Positions 7,939 through 17,818 of a stretch of 64,000 nucleotides of DNA are shown piece by piece (positions within the stretch are counted from its first letter, which is position 1; each line of letters opens with the position of its first letter). The notes below the pieces were generated by a model. The model was given only the letters and a program-made list of their open reading frames with translations. It was not told where the DNA came from and ran no database searches. The stretch is from assembly GCF_014200675.1 (NCBI RefSeq), contig NZ_JACHCI010000002.1:1-64000 (forward strand), given 5' to 3'. This stretch comes from Janthinobacterium saanense. Its GTDB lineage: Bacteria; Pseudomonadota; Gammaproteobacteria; Burkholderiales; Burkholderiaceae_D. The translations under genes and the position numbers were made by a program.

Positions 7939-7977
7939 CGCCATGGCCCGCTGGGAACAGCGGGCCATGGCGTTTTT
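7939..7977 (+). terminator. Long perfect hairpin with T-run (terminator-like)
   Basis: CGCCATGGCCCGCTG (7939-7953) pairs perfectly with 7958-7972 across a GGAA loop, followed by TTTTT (7973-7977) on the plus strand. There is no plus-strand gene before it. It lies between the two minus-strand genes scpU and icd and may still stop icd transcripts by structure alone. Confidence 0.6.
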
Positions 7978-7995
7978 GTTGCAGGAATTGTAGCA

Positions 7996-8019
7996 GATGC
8001 CGGCGTTGCCGCCGGCATC
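7996..8019 (-). terminator. Hairpin directly after icd
   Basis: GATGCCGGC (7996-8004) and GCCGGCATC (8011-8019) form a nine-pair stem with a six-base loop, 11 bases beyond the icd stop codon. There is no strong T-run, so it may be a transcript 3'-end stabiliser rather than a full terminator. Nothing else is seen in 7766-7938 except the upstream region of the spore-coat-U gene. Confidence 0.45.
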
Positions 8020-8030
8020 CGAGTTCATCC

Positions 8031-10262
<2,232 letters not shown>

Positions 10263-10499
10263 GTTCATTTCCTCGTATGCGGTGGTGCCCGGTAGTTCCC
10301 GGCGGTTAACTTGCTACCCTTACTTCCGTTTTGCTTCATTCCCAGGCACACCTGGCAGTGCCAGGTGTTGCCATTCCAAATACAACTATTATCTTGTTTG
10401 CATTGGACACTTGGTGTGCGGGCGCTGGCGCCTGCTTCAGCCAATCTCTATTTTAGACTGTCCGACCACTCTATGCCTAAATTATGAAATGTCAATCAT

Positions 10500-10517
10500 A
10501 TATAAGACATCTTATAT
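10500..10517. promoter_or_regulatory. Perfect 8-2-8 palindrome between icd and folE2
   Basis: ATATAAGA-CA-TCTTATAT is a perfect inverted repeat in the 368-bp divergent region between icd and folE2. Motifs of the ATAAGA/TCTTAT type are, from memory, common before TCA-cycle genes of beta-proteobacteria and are linked to GntR-type regulators; that link is not shown here. It is 113 bases before the folE2 start and 237 before the icd start. The rest of 10263-10630 shows no gene. Confidence 0.6.
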
Positions 10518-10630
10518 GAGTCTTAGGCGTCCTCAACATACGTCAAAATTCGCCATTAATGCAATTGACTTGCAAAAACGGCGACACTTCTGCATGATAT
10601 CGGGCCATCTTGCCATTGAGGAGTTTAGGT

Positions 10631-11557
10631 ATGAAACGCGATCAACTCAACACGCCGCTGCCCGACGTCGCTGCCGGCGGCTATGGCGGCAATCAACTGC
10701 CGCTGGAATGGGTCGGCATGCAAGGCATCGCCTTGCCGCTGCAGCTGCTTGAAGAAAGCGCGACCGGAAGCACGGTGCAGCAGGTGCACGCCTGGGCCGA
10801 TGTGCAAGTCGACTTGCCCGACCCGCGCGTGAAGGGCATACATATGTCACGCCTGTATTTGCTGCTCGATGATTTTGTTGCGAAGCAAAGCCTGGGCGCG
10901 GCTGCGCTGCATGATCTGTTGCTGCGCATGGTGGGCAGCCACGCCGATTGCAGCGCCACGCAAGCGCGGCTGGTGCTGGCTTTTCCGCTGCTGCGGCGCC
11001 AGCCAGCCTTGCTGACGGCGGGGCTGGCAGGCTGGAAATCGTATCCCGTGCGCTTGCAGGCGCAATTGTCGCCACGAGGATTCAGCCTGGACGTCAGCGT
11101 GGAAACAGGCTATTCATCGACCTGCCCATGCTCGGCAGCATTGGCGCGGCAATTGCTGGCCGACGGTTTTGCGGCCAAGTTTGGCACGGGCAGCATCGAT
11201 GGCGCGCTAGCCCAGGCCTGGCTGCGCGAACATGGCAGCCTGGCCACGCCACACAGCCAGCGCAGCGTGGCCACTGTGACGGTGGCCCTGCACGGCGATG
11301 GACCGCTGGGCTTGTTCAGCCTGATCGATGCGGTGGAGGCGGCGCTGGCCACGCCGTTGCAAACGGCCGTCAAGCGGGCCGATGAGCAAGCTTTTGCTCG
11401 CTTGAACGGCGAGAACCTGATGTATGTGGAAGATGCGGCGCGGCGCGTGCAGGCAGCGCTGCTTCCCCGTTATGCGGGTGCGCAAGTACAAGTGCGGCAT
11501 ATGGAGAGCCTGCATCCACACGATGCCGTGGCGCAAGCCGGTGCACTGATCGCCTGA
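10631..11557 (+). CDS. folE2: GTP cyclohydrolase FolE2 (type IB)
   Basis: 308 residues from the ATG at 10631 (GAGGAG upstream at 10619-10624). FolE2 converts GTP to 7,8-dihydroneopterin triphosphate, the first step of folate synthesis, and is metal-flexible, unlike zinc-dependent FolE. Supporting segments are QADVQVDLP-like VQVDLPDPRVKGIHMSRLY near residue 50-75, the STCPCSAALARQL motif with the active-site Cys, and HSQRSVATVTV followed by the FARLNGENLMYVEDAARR region. It is divergent from icd. In many bacteria FolE2 is induced under zinc limitation; no Zur box was identified here. Confidence 0.93.
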   Translation: MKRDQLNTPLPDVAAGGYGGNQLPLEWVGMQGIALPLQLLEESATGSTVQQVHAWADVQVDLPDPRVKGIHMSRLYLLLDDFVAKQSLGAAALHDLLLRMVGSHADCSATQARLVLAFPLLRRQPALLTAGLAGWKSYPVRLQAQLSPRGFSLDVSVETGYSSTCPCSAALARQLLADGFAAKFGTGSIDGALAQAWLREHGSLATPHSQRSVATVTVALHGDGPLGLFSLIDAVEAALATPLQTAVKRADEQAFARLNGENLMYVEDAARRVQAALLPRYAGAQVQVRHMESLHPHDAVAQAGALIA

Positions 11558-11627
11558 CAGTCACCCGTTTGTCATATAAAGGGACTACACTTTATGCACT
11601 TGTGTATTGAATGATGGGAGGTGGATC

Positions 11628-11798
11628 ATGGCAGAGAAAACCGGGCGGGTGGATACCGATGACGCGCTGGAAGAGGAACTCGAGCGCGAACGGCGTGAAC
11701 ACATGCTGATCGACGAGGAAAAGCTGGGCATGGACGAACTGGAAGAAGAGCATTTGAAACGGGAGCGTGTGCCGGCGCCGGGCAAGCTGCCGCGCTGA
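11628..11798 (+). CDS. Small highly charged hypothetical protein
   Basis: 56 residues from the ATG at 11628, which has GGGAGG a few bases upstream; an ATG at 11607 in frame lacks such a site. The protein is dominated by Glu, Asp, Arg and Lys (for example DDALEEELERERREHMLIDE) and is probably one or two amphipathic helices. No family is recognised. Good ribosome site and codon use make it a likely real gene. Confidence 0.6.
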   Translation: MAEKTGRVDTDDALEEELERERREHMLIDEEKLGMDELEEEHLKRERVPAPGKLPR

Positions 11799-11911
11799 AG
11801 GCATGCGGCTTGTTTGCACCATAAAAGTGCAACATTGCTGGTGTTGTCTGCCGCAGGCCATTACAATTTTTAATCCTGCCATTTGAAGCTGCTCCAGCTC
11901 TCATACTGCCC

Positions 11912-12748
11912 ATGACATATATACGCTTGCTTCCCACCGTAGTGCGCACCGCAACAGGCCTTGCTGCGGCGATGCTGTTTGCCACCAATACCCAGGCAGC
12001 CACCCTGTGCACGGCCATGGTCGACGCCAAGTCCGGTTCGGTGCTGCTGCAAGAAGGCAATTGCGTGGAGCGGGTCACGCCTGCTTCCACCTTCAAGATC
12101 GCCATCAGCCTGATGGGCTACGACGCCGGCTTCCTCAAGGATGAGCATACGCCCAGCCTGCCATACCGTGTAGGCTATGTGGACTGGGGCGGTGCGCCCT
12201 GGCGCCAGGATACGGACCCGTCGCGCTGGATGCAATATTCCGTGGTCTGGTATTCGCAGCTGGTGGCGCAGGGGCTGGGCCAGGAAAAGTTCCAGAAATA
12301 CGCCAAGGCTTTTAGTTATGGCAATGCCGATGTGGCGGGCGACCCTGGCAAGAACAATGGCCTGGAGCGCTCCTGGATAGCATCGTCCTTGAAAATCTCG
12401 CCGCTGGAGCAACTGGGCTTCTTGCGTAAACTGGTTACCGGCCATTTGCCGGTGTCGAAGCAGGCGGTCGAAATGACCAGCAAGCTCACGCGCCTGGACG
12501 ACTTGCCTGGCGGCTGGCAATTACATGGCAAGACGGGCGCCGCTTTCCCGCGCAAGGCCGACGGCAGCTTCGATGAAGCGCACGGTTATGGCTGGTTCGT
12601 GGGCTGGGCCACCAAGGGCGAGCGCACCATCGTGTTTGCGCGCCTGGTGCAAGATGCGCAAAAGGGCCAGCAATCAGCCGGCCTGCGCACGCGCGAGGCC
12701 ATGCTGAAAGAGTTGCCTGCCATGCTGGAAAAGGCGCCGCTGCAGTAA
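11912..12748 (+). CDS. Class D (OXA-type) beta-lactamase
   Basis: 278 residues with a signal peptide ending near TNTQA. All class D motifs are visible: STFK at 59-62 (catalytic Ser59 and the Lys that is carbamylated in the family), SVV at 110-112, YGN at 136-138, and KTG at 207-209. A WFVGW segment follows. It is expected to hydrolyse penicillins and possibly oxacillin-like substrates in the periplasm; the spectrum cannot be read from sequence. Chromosomal, with composition like its neighbours and no integron or IS nearby, so intrinsic rather than acquired. It lies 81 bp before a class A penicillin-binding protein gene. Confidence 0.93.
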   Translation: MTYIRLLPTVVRTATGLAAAMLFATNTQAATLCTAMVDAKSGSVLLQEGNCVERVTPASTFKIAISLMGYDAGFLKDEHTPSLPYRVGYVDWGGAPWRQDTDPSRWMQYSVVWYSQLVAQGLGQEKFQKYAKAFSYGNADVAGDPGKNNGLERSWIASSLKISPLEQLGFLRKLVTGHLPVSKQAVEMTSKLTRLDDLPGGWQLHGKTGAAFPRKADGSFDEAHGYGWFVGWATKGERTIVFARLVQDAQKGQQSAGLRTREAMLKELPAMLEKAPLQ

Positions 12749-12829
12749 GCTTCGATTTTCATCCTGCCAGCTTGCCTGCCCTGTATACTTGCCGAAACGG
12801 ATCTTCCCGTATCAGACAAGGTAGCAAGC

Positions 12830-15304
12830 ATGGCTTCAGGCATGGAACAGTTTCAGGCAGCGGCACGCCGCTGGGCACAGCGCGCGCGCATAGTCGCCGT
12901 GGAGTGGGGCGGACGGGGCAGGGTATGGGCGCTGTCGCTGTATGCGCGCAAGCGCGCCCATTTGCTGAGCTTGTCGCCCGTGCGGCGGGTCCTGCTGCTG
13001 GGATTGTGGTCAGGCCTGGCCTTGCTGGCGTTGCTGATCGCCTACATGCTGCTGCTGATCCCCCTCACGCCCAGCATCCACGACTTGCGCCAGGCGCGTG
13101 CGGCCGCGCCCAGCACCATGGTCAGCGCCGATGGCAAGGAACTGGCGCGCTTCGATCAGGGCTTGCAGGAAAGAGTGACCCTGAACCAGATCTCGCCCAA
13201 TGTGATCAGCGCCCTGATCGCCACCGAAGACCGGCGCTTTTATGAACACCACGGCATCGATTTCAAGCGCACGGCGGGCGCCATGCTGCACAGTATGAAA
13301 GGCGATGCCCAGGGCGGTTCGACCATCACCCAGCAGCTGGCGCGCAATATGTTTCCCGAGGAAATAGGCCGCTCGCGCAATCTGAACCGCAAGCTCAAGG
13401 AGCTGATCACGGCGCTGAAGATCGAGGCAACCTACAGCAAGACCGATATCCTGGAAGCGTATTTGAATACCGTGCCTTTCCTGTACAACACCTACGGCAT
13501 CGAAATGGCGGCCCGCACCTATTTCGACAAGCCCGCTGCGCGTCTCGATATCCTGGAGAGCGCCACCCTGGTGGGTATGCTCAAGGGCACGAATTACTAC
13601 AATCCCGTTGGCAATCCCGAGCGTTCCCTGCAGCGCCGCAATGTGGTGCTGGGGCAGATGCGCAAATACGGTCTCATCGACGAGGCCCGCTACCGGCAAC
13701 TGATCAAGCGGCCCTTGCGTTTGCATTTCGAGCGCCAGAGCGAGCGCGCGCAATCGGACAGCCATTTCACGGCCTATGTGCGCAAGTGGCTGATCGACTG
13801 GGCCGATGAAAACGATTACAGCCTGGAGCTCGATGGCCTGGTGGTGCATACCACGCTCGATTACGGCTTGCAGCAGGCCGCCGAACACGCGGTCGAGCGC
13901 CAGGCGAATGCCTTGCAGGCGATAGCCGACGTGGAATGGAGCCGTGCCGGCATGCCGTCGTCCACTTCGACCGGCATGTACACCGCCATGCAGGCAGGCA
14001 GCCCCGCTTTCGAGTATTTCTGGAAATCGCATCCGGCGCTGGAAGACGCAGTCGTGCGCGAGTCAAGCGAATACCGCAAGGCCGTCGCCGATGGTGGCGC
14101 AGCTGGCGAGGTGTTGGCGCGACTGAAAAAAGACCGTAGTTTCATGGCCGCCCTGCATACATCCAAGACGCGGCTGCAAGCGGGTTTTGTTGCCATGGAC
14201 CCCGCCACCGGCGCCGTACGTGCCTGGGTGGGCAGCCGCGACTTTGCGCATGAACAATTCGACCATGTGGCGCAGGCGGCACGCCAGCCAGGCTCCACCT
14301 TCAAACCCATCGTGTATGGCGCGGCGCTGGAAAAGGGGCTTAGTCCCGACCATGTGTATCGCGATGCCGTGATGGATATCAAGGCGGCTGACGGCAGCAA
14401 ATGGCGGCCCACCGACATGAGCGGCACCACCGGGCGCGACATGACCATGCGCGATGGCCTGGTGTATTCGAAAAACACGATTACGGCGCAAGTCATGCAA
14501 GACGTGGGCTTGCCCAGTATTATCAAAATGGCGCGCGCGCTGGGCGTGCGCGACAGCAAGCTGGCCCCCGTGCCATCCTTGGCGCTGGGCACCAGTCCCG
14601 TCACCTTGCTGGAAATGGTCAACGCCTATGCCAGCATCGCGGCCCAGGGCGAGGCGCGCCTGCCGTTTGTCGTCAGCCACATCACCGACCGCACGGGCAA
14701 GACCATCGCCCGTTTTGGCGACGACAAGCCCAAGCGCGCCATGACGGAAAAATCGGCCAATATGCTGACCGACATGATGCGCGGCGTGATCGACCGCGGC
14801 ACCGGCACGGCCATCCGCAACCGTTTCGGCATTCGTTCCGACGTGGCAGGCAAGAGCGGCACCACGCAAAACAATGCGGACGGCTGGTTCATCATGATGC
14901 ACCCGGAACTGGTGGGCGGCGCCTGGGTGGGTTTCAACGATGCGCGGGTCACCATCCGCAGCAATTACTGGGGCCAGGGCGGCCATAACGCCGTGCTGCT
15001 GGTGGGCGACTTCTTCAGGACGGCGCTGGAATCGGGCAAACTGTCGCGCGACGCCATCTTCCCCGGCGGCAAACCACCACCACCGTTGCGCCATGTAGAG
15101 CCGGTCGAGGCGCCGCAGGACGAGCCCGTGGAAGAGCCGGGCGACCTGCAGCAGGAGGGCGTGCCCGCCGCGCCAGCCGCGCCGCAAGCGATGCCAGCGG
15201 AAGGCGCGGATGGGCAGGAGGCGGTCCCGGTCCCGGTCCCGGCGCCGGCCCCGGCCCCGGCGCCAGTTCCTGTGCCGAGTCCGCAGCCGGCGCCGCAAGG
15301 CTAA
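12830..15304 (+). CDS. Class A penicillin-binding protein (PBP1A-like, bifunctional)
   Basis: 824 residues. A cytoplasmic basic N-terminus is followed by one membrane helix (~47-78). A glycosyltransferase 51 domain comes next, with ATEDRRFYEHHGID (Glu133 the likely catalytic base) and GGSTITQQLARNMF. The transpeptidase domain has STFK with nucleophile Ser489, SKN at 547-549, and KSGT at 675-678. The tail from ~745 is Pro/Ala/Val-rich with tandem VPVP/APAP repeats (bases ~15226-15300). It polymerises and cross-links peptidoglycan. The upstream beta-lactamase gene is in the same direction and may be co-transcribed. Confidence 0.92.
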   Translation: MASGMEQFQAAARRWAQRARIVAVEWGGRGRVWALSLYARKRAHLLSLSPVRRVLLLGLWSGLALLALLIAYMLLLIPLTPSIHDLRQARAAAPSTMVSADGKELARFDQGLQERVTLNQISPNVISALIATEDRRFYEHHGIDFKRTAGAMLHSMKGDAQGGSTITQQLARNMFPEEIGRSRNLNRKLKELITALKIEATYSKTDILEAYLNTVPFLYNTYGIEMAARTYFDKPAARLDILESATLVGMLKGTNYYNPVGNPERSLQRRNVVLGQMRKYGLIDEARYRQLIKRPLRLHFERQSERAQSDSHFTAYVRKWLIDWADENDYSLELDGLVVHTTLDYGLQQAAEHAVERQANALQAIADVEWSRAGMPSSTSTGMYTAMQAGSPAFEYFWKSHPALEDAVVRESSEYRKAVADGGAAGEVLARLKKDRSFMAALHTSKTRLQAGFVAMDPATGAVRAWVGSRDFAHEQFDHVAQAARQPGSTFKPIVYGAALEKGLSPDHVYRDAVMDIKAADGSKWRPTDMSGTTGRDMTMRDGLVYSKNTITAQVMQDVGLPSIIKMARALGVRDSKLAPVPSLALGTSPVTLLEMVNAYASIAAQGEARLPFVVSHITDRTGKTIARFGDDKPKRAMTEKSANMLTDMMRGVIDRGTGTAIRNRFGIRSDVAGKSGTTQNNADGWFIMMHPELVGGAWVGFNDARVTIRSNYWGQGGHNAVLLVGDFFRTALESGKLSRDAIFPGGKPPPPLRHVEPVEAPQDEPVEEPGDLQQEGVPAAPAAPQAMPAEGADGQEAVPVPVPAPAPAPAPVPVPSPQPAPQG

Positions 15305-15402
15305 GCTTGATGTGATGGTGCAGCAGGTGTGGAAGACAGGCCTGCTTTATCAGTGTAATCTGGGCACGACCTGATCAATGCACCGACAGTGAAGCTTCTA
15401 TC

Positions 15403-15543
15403 ATGGACATCAAACCATTGGATACAGAAGATGACGATTGCGCCGCGCCGCGCGAAATCGAGTCATTGATGAGCGCCGAGTTGGGGACGATTGAAGCTGA
15501 TCGCCTTGATATATTGGCGACACTGGTTGATGTATGGGAGGCG
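15403..15543 (+). pseudogene. Remnant of a HigA-type antitoxin gene
   Basis: From the ATG at 15403 the reading MDIKPLDTEDD...REIESLMSAELGT...DRLDILATLVDVWEA matches the N-terminal domain typical of HigA-like antitoxins of the long (COG5499) type. After VWEA (about 15543) the similarity ends and the frame closes at 15591 with unrelated residues, so the helix-turn-helix part is missing. No HigB toxin is seen upstream. The call rests on recall of the family N-terminus. The rest of 15305-15640 shows nothing recognisable. Confidence 0.55.
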
Positions 15544-15640
15544 ACCAGCCGAGATCGAAGCGCGGTATCGGCGCCAGGTGCTGCACATTGAGCACACTCG
15601 GCAAGGGTGCTGCCAGGGTGCGCACGATGCGCTGGCGTAC

Positions 15641-16207
15641 TCAAGGCGTCGTCATGGACTGGTGCTGGAACTCGATGCGGTTGTTCTGGTAGTCCCGCTT
15701 TTGATAAGGGCCAAAGACGCGCAGGTTTTCCTTGTCGCTGGCATTGGCTTGCTCACGCTTCATGCGCCGTAGCAAGGCGGTATCGCTGAGCGGCGCGCTG
15801 GTGGCGCTGAAGATGTCGTGCCGCACACTTTGCTTGGCGTCGTAGCCGCGCGATATGAGGGTGAGTTTGCGGGTAGCTGGATCAAAATACAGGCGCAGGG
15901 CGTCCGTGTTCATGTCCTGTAAATACAGGCCGTCATCGCGCTGCTGGGCAAAGTAATGGTCGCCACAGACAGCTTTCGGCTCGCGTTTCCATACACAGGC
16001 GAACAGTATCAGCAAGTGCTTGTCGTCAAGCTGCTTGATCGAGATGCGCCCTTTGGAATAACCCCAGGTGCTGGCCGGCACGGTGGTCGATGAAGCGAGG
16101 TTGTAATCGCCCACCAGGCCGGCGCTGGCGGTTTGTGCCGAGGCATTCATGCAGAGACTGAGGACGGCTGCCGCTGCGGCGGTTTTCAGCGAAAAGAATG
16201 GCGTCAT
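15641..16207 (-). CDS. Hypothetical periplasmic protein
   Basis: 188 residues from the ATG at 16207; an in-frame ATG at 16246 is also possible. A signal peptide (MTPFFSLKTAAAAAVLSLCMNASA) precedes a mature protein with GLVGDYNLASS and alternating hydrophobic strands. Two Cys (CVWKREPKAVCGDHYF) could form a disulphide. The C-terminus is charged and may be flexible. No family is recognised. No nearby gene suggests a role. Confidence 0.6.
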   Translation of the reverse strand: MTPFFSLKTAAAAAVLSLCMNASAQTASAGLVGDYNLASSTTVPASTWGYSKGRISIKQLDDKHLLILFACVWKREPKAVCGDHYFAQQRDDGLYLQDMNTDALRLYFDPATRKLTLISRGYDAKQSVRHDIFSATSAPLSDTALLRRMKREQANASDKENLRVFGPYQKRDYQNNRIEFQHQSMTTP

Positions 16208-16286
16208 GATCGTTATTAAAAAAAGTTGCCATATTATAGAGGGCAACTTTCTCGGCAGGCCGCACGCTAGTGTCTTCCGGCGATTC

Positions 16287-16574
16287 TTACTTCAGCTTGC
16301 TCAGCTCGGCGACATCTACCTTGCTGACTTTGCCAGCGACGGCGGCGCCCAGCGCCTTGAAGTGGGGCGTGTTGTCATGGGCCGTCAGGGCGGCCTTGTC
16401 GGTCCATTCTTCCAGCATGATGAAGCGCGTGGGAATCTTGTTGTCGACATGCAGTTCGTAACGCAGGCAGTCTTTTTCCGCGCGGCTAGGCGGCACCACG
16501 GTTTCGAGGGCGGCGCGCACGGCGTCGATATGGTCGGGGAGTGCATCGATGGTGGCAACGACGATCAGGGTCAT
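16287..16574 (-). CDS. Antibiotic biosynthesis monooxygenase (ABM/YgiN-like) family protein
   Basis: 95 residues from the ATG at 16574 (AAGGA upstream). It has the small ferredoxin-like ABM fold: TLIVVATIDALPDHIDAVRAAL, then SRAEKDCLRYELHVD, FIMLEEWTDKAALTAHDNTPHF, and a closing helix. Members are cofactorless quinol monooxygenases or are of unknown function. It precedes azoR in the same direction in a region of redox enzymes, so a role in quinone handling is plausible but not shown. Confidence 0.82.
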   Translation of the reverse strand: MTLIVVATIDALPDHIDAVRAALETVVPPSRAEKDCLRYELHVDNKIPTRFIMLEEWTDKAALTAHDNTPHFKALGAAVAGKVSKVDVAELSKLK

Positions 16575-16695
16575 GGTGTTCCTTGTGAAGTGATAGGGGC
16601 GGGAACAGCTTAGCGCATCTGGCACTTTCTTGCCCGTCAGTCACAGAGGGGCCGCGCAGAAACAGTGTCCGGCGCGGCCAGATCATCGTCGGCGA

Positions 16696-17268
16696 TTATG
16701 CCGTTTGCAGCGCTGCGATCTGCTCATAGGCCGTTGCCAGCGCCTGCGCCCTCGCTTCGTCGCTGACCTTCAGGCCTTCGGCGCGCACGATCTCGAATTG
16801 ATGCACGCCCAGGAAACCCAGGAAACTTTGCAAATGGCTTTCCTGGTGTTCGGCGCCGGCGGCCGGCGTGCCGGCGCCGTAATAACCGCCGCGTGCCGAG
16901 GCGATGATCACGCGCTTGGCGCCCAGCAAGCCTTGCGGGCCAGTCGCGCCATACTGGAACGTCTTGCCTGGCACGGCCAGCGCGTCGAGCCAGGATTTCA
17001 GCTGGCTGGGGATGGCGAAGTTGTACATGGGAGCGCCGATGACGATCACGTCGGCAGCCAGCAGCTGATCCAGCGCAGCGGCCAGTTCGGCCGCTTCTGC
17101 GGCGCCGGGAGCGGCCGTGAATTGCGGTAGTGGCCGGGCCGCCAGGTCACGGTATTGCACGGTAGCGCCGGGTGCAGCCGCTTGCAGGCGGGCCACGATG
17201 GCGGCGGACAATTGGCGGCTGACGGAATGGTCGCCGAGGATGCTCGAATCGATATGCAGGATGTTCAT
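16696..17268 (-). CDS. azoR: FMN-dependent NADH-azoreductase
   Basis: 190 residues from the ATG at 17268. Flavodoxin-like fold: MNILHIDSSILGDHSVSRQLS gives the FMN phosphate loop, APMYNFAIPSQLKSWLD is the characteristic FMN-contacting motif, and SARGGYYG follows. AzoR reduces azo dyes and quinones by two-electron transfer using NADH. It is divergent from an HxlR-type regulator gene with only 69 bp between the starts, and such regulators commonly repress this enzyme in response to quinones or electrophiles. Confidence 0.93.
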   Translation of the reverse strand: MNILHIDSSILGDHSVSRQLSAAIVARLQAAAPGATVQYRDLAARPLPQFTAAPGAAEAAELAAALDQLLAADVIVIGAPMYNFAIPSQLKSWLDALAVPGKTFQYGATGPQGLLGAKRVIIASARGGYYGAGTPAAGAEHQESHLQSFLGFLGVHQFEIVRAEGLKVSDEARAQALATAYEQIAALQTA

Positions 17269-17322
17269 GATAGCCTCGTTGGATGATATGATCGGGTGGT
17301 ATGTTTTTGTAACCGAGGCTAA

Positions 17323-17335
17323 TATAGTGACTATA
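17323..17335. promoter_or_regulatory. Palindromic operator candidate in the azoR-hxlR divergent region
   Basis: TATAGT-G-ACTATA is a perfect palindrome lying two bases before the annotated ATG of the HxlR regulator and 55 bases before azoR. Its position suits autoregulation and control of azoR. The same bases could act as a -10 for hxlR, which would favour the later start at 17377. Confidence 0.5.
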
Positions 17336-17337
17336 AA

Positions 17338-17811
17338 ATGAGCGCACAAGAAGGCACTTTTCCCACACTGGGGCACATGGATGTGACTATTGGCGATGTC
17401 GCTGCGCGAAGCGCCGAGCTGGAGCGGCGCATGCGCGAGCAGGGCGGCCATGCCGGCGTCGAGCAGTCATGCCGCCCCATCACGGATATCCTCACGCGCG
17501 TGGGCGACAAATGGAGCGTGATGGTGGTGATGCTGCTTGGCAATGGCACCAAGCGCTTCAATGAAATGCGGCGCCTGATCGGCGGCATTTCGCAGCGCAT
17601 GCTGACCTTGACCCTGCGCGGCCTGGAGCGCGATGGCCTGGTGACGCGCACCGTGTTTCCCACGGTGCCGCCGCGCGTCGACTACGCGCTGACGGATATG
17701 GGCCGTGCACTATTGATACCGATTAGCGCATTGGGCACCTGGGCCTATGTCCACCGCGACGCCGTCGATGCGGCGCGGCTGGCGTTTGATGCACGTAACG
17801 AGGTCGTGTAG
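17338..17811 (+). CDS. HxlR-family transcriptional regulator
   Basis: 157 residues from 17338; the ATG at 17377 (MDVTIGDVAARS) is an alternative, since no ribosome site precedes the first. The winged helix is typical of HxlR: CRPITDILTRVGDKWSVMVVMLLGNGTKRFNEMRRLIGGISQRMLTLTLRGLERDGLVTR, with a conserved Cys near the start that is redox-sensitive in some relatives such as YodB. Divergent from azoR, so it most likely represses azoR until an electrophile or quinone is present. Confidence 0.9.
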   Translation: MSAQEGTFPTLGHMDVTIGDVAARSAELERRMREQGGHAGVEQSCRPITDILTRVGDKWSVMVVMLLGNGTKRFNEMRRLIGGISQRMLTLTLRGLERDGLVTRTVFPTVPPRVDYALTDMGRALLIPISALGTWAYVHRDAVDAARLAFDARNEVV

Positions 17812-17818
17812 GAAGGCT

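Noticed and set aside
15226-15300. Tandem GC-rich repeat taken as a possible CRISPR or VNTR element
   Set aside because: It is the coding sequence of the Pro/Ala/Val tail of the PBP; units are too short and have no spacers.
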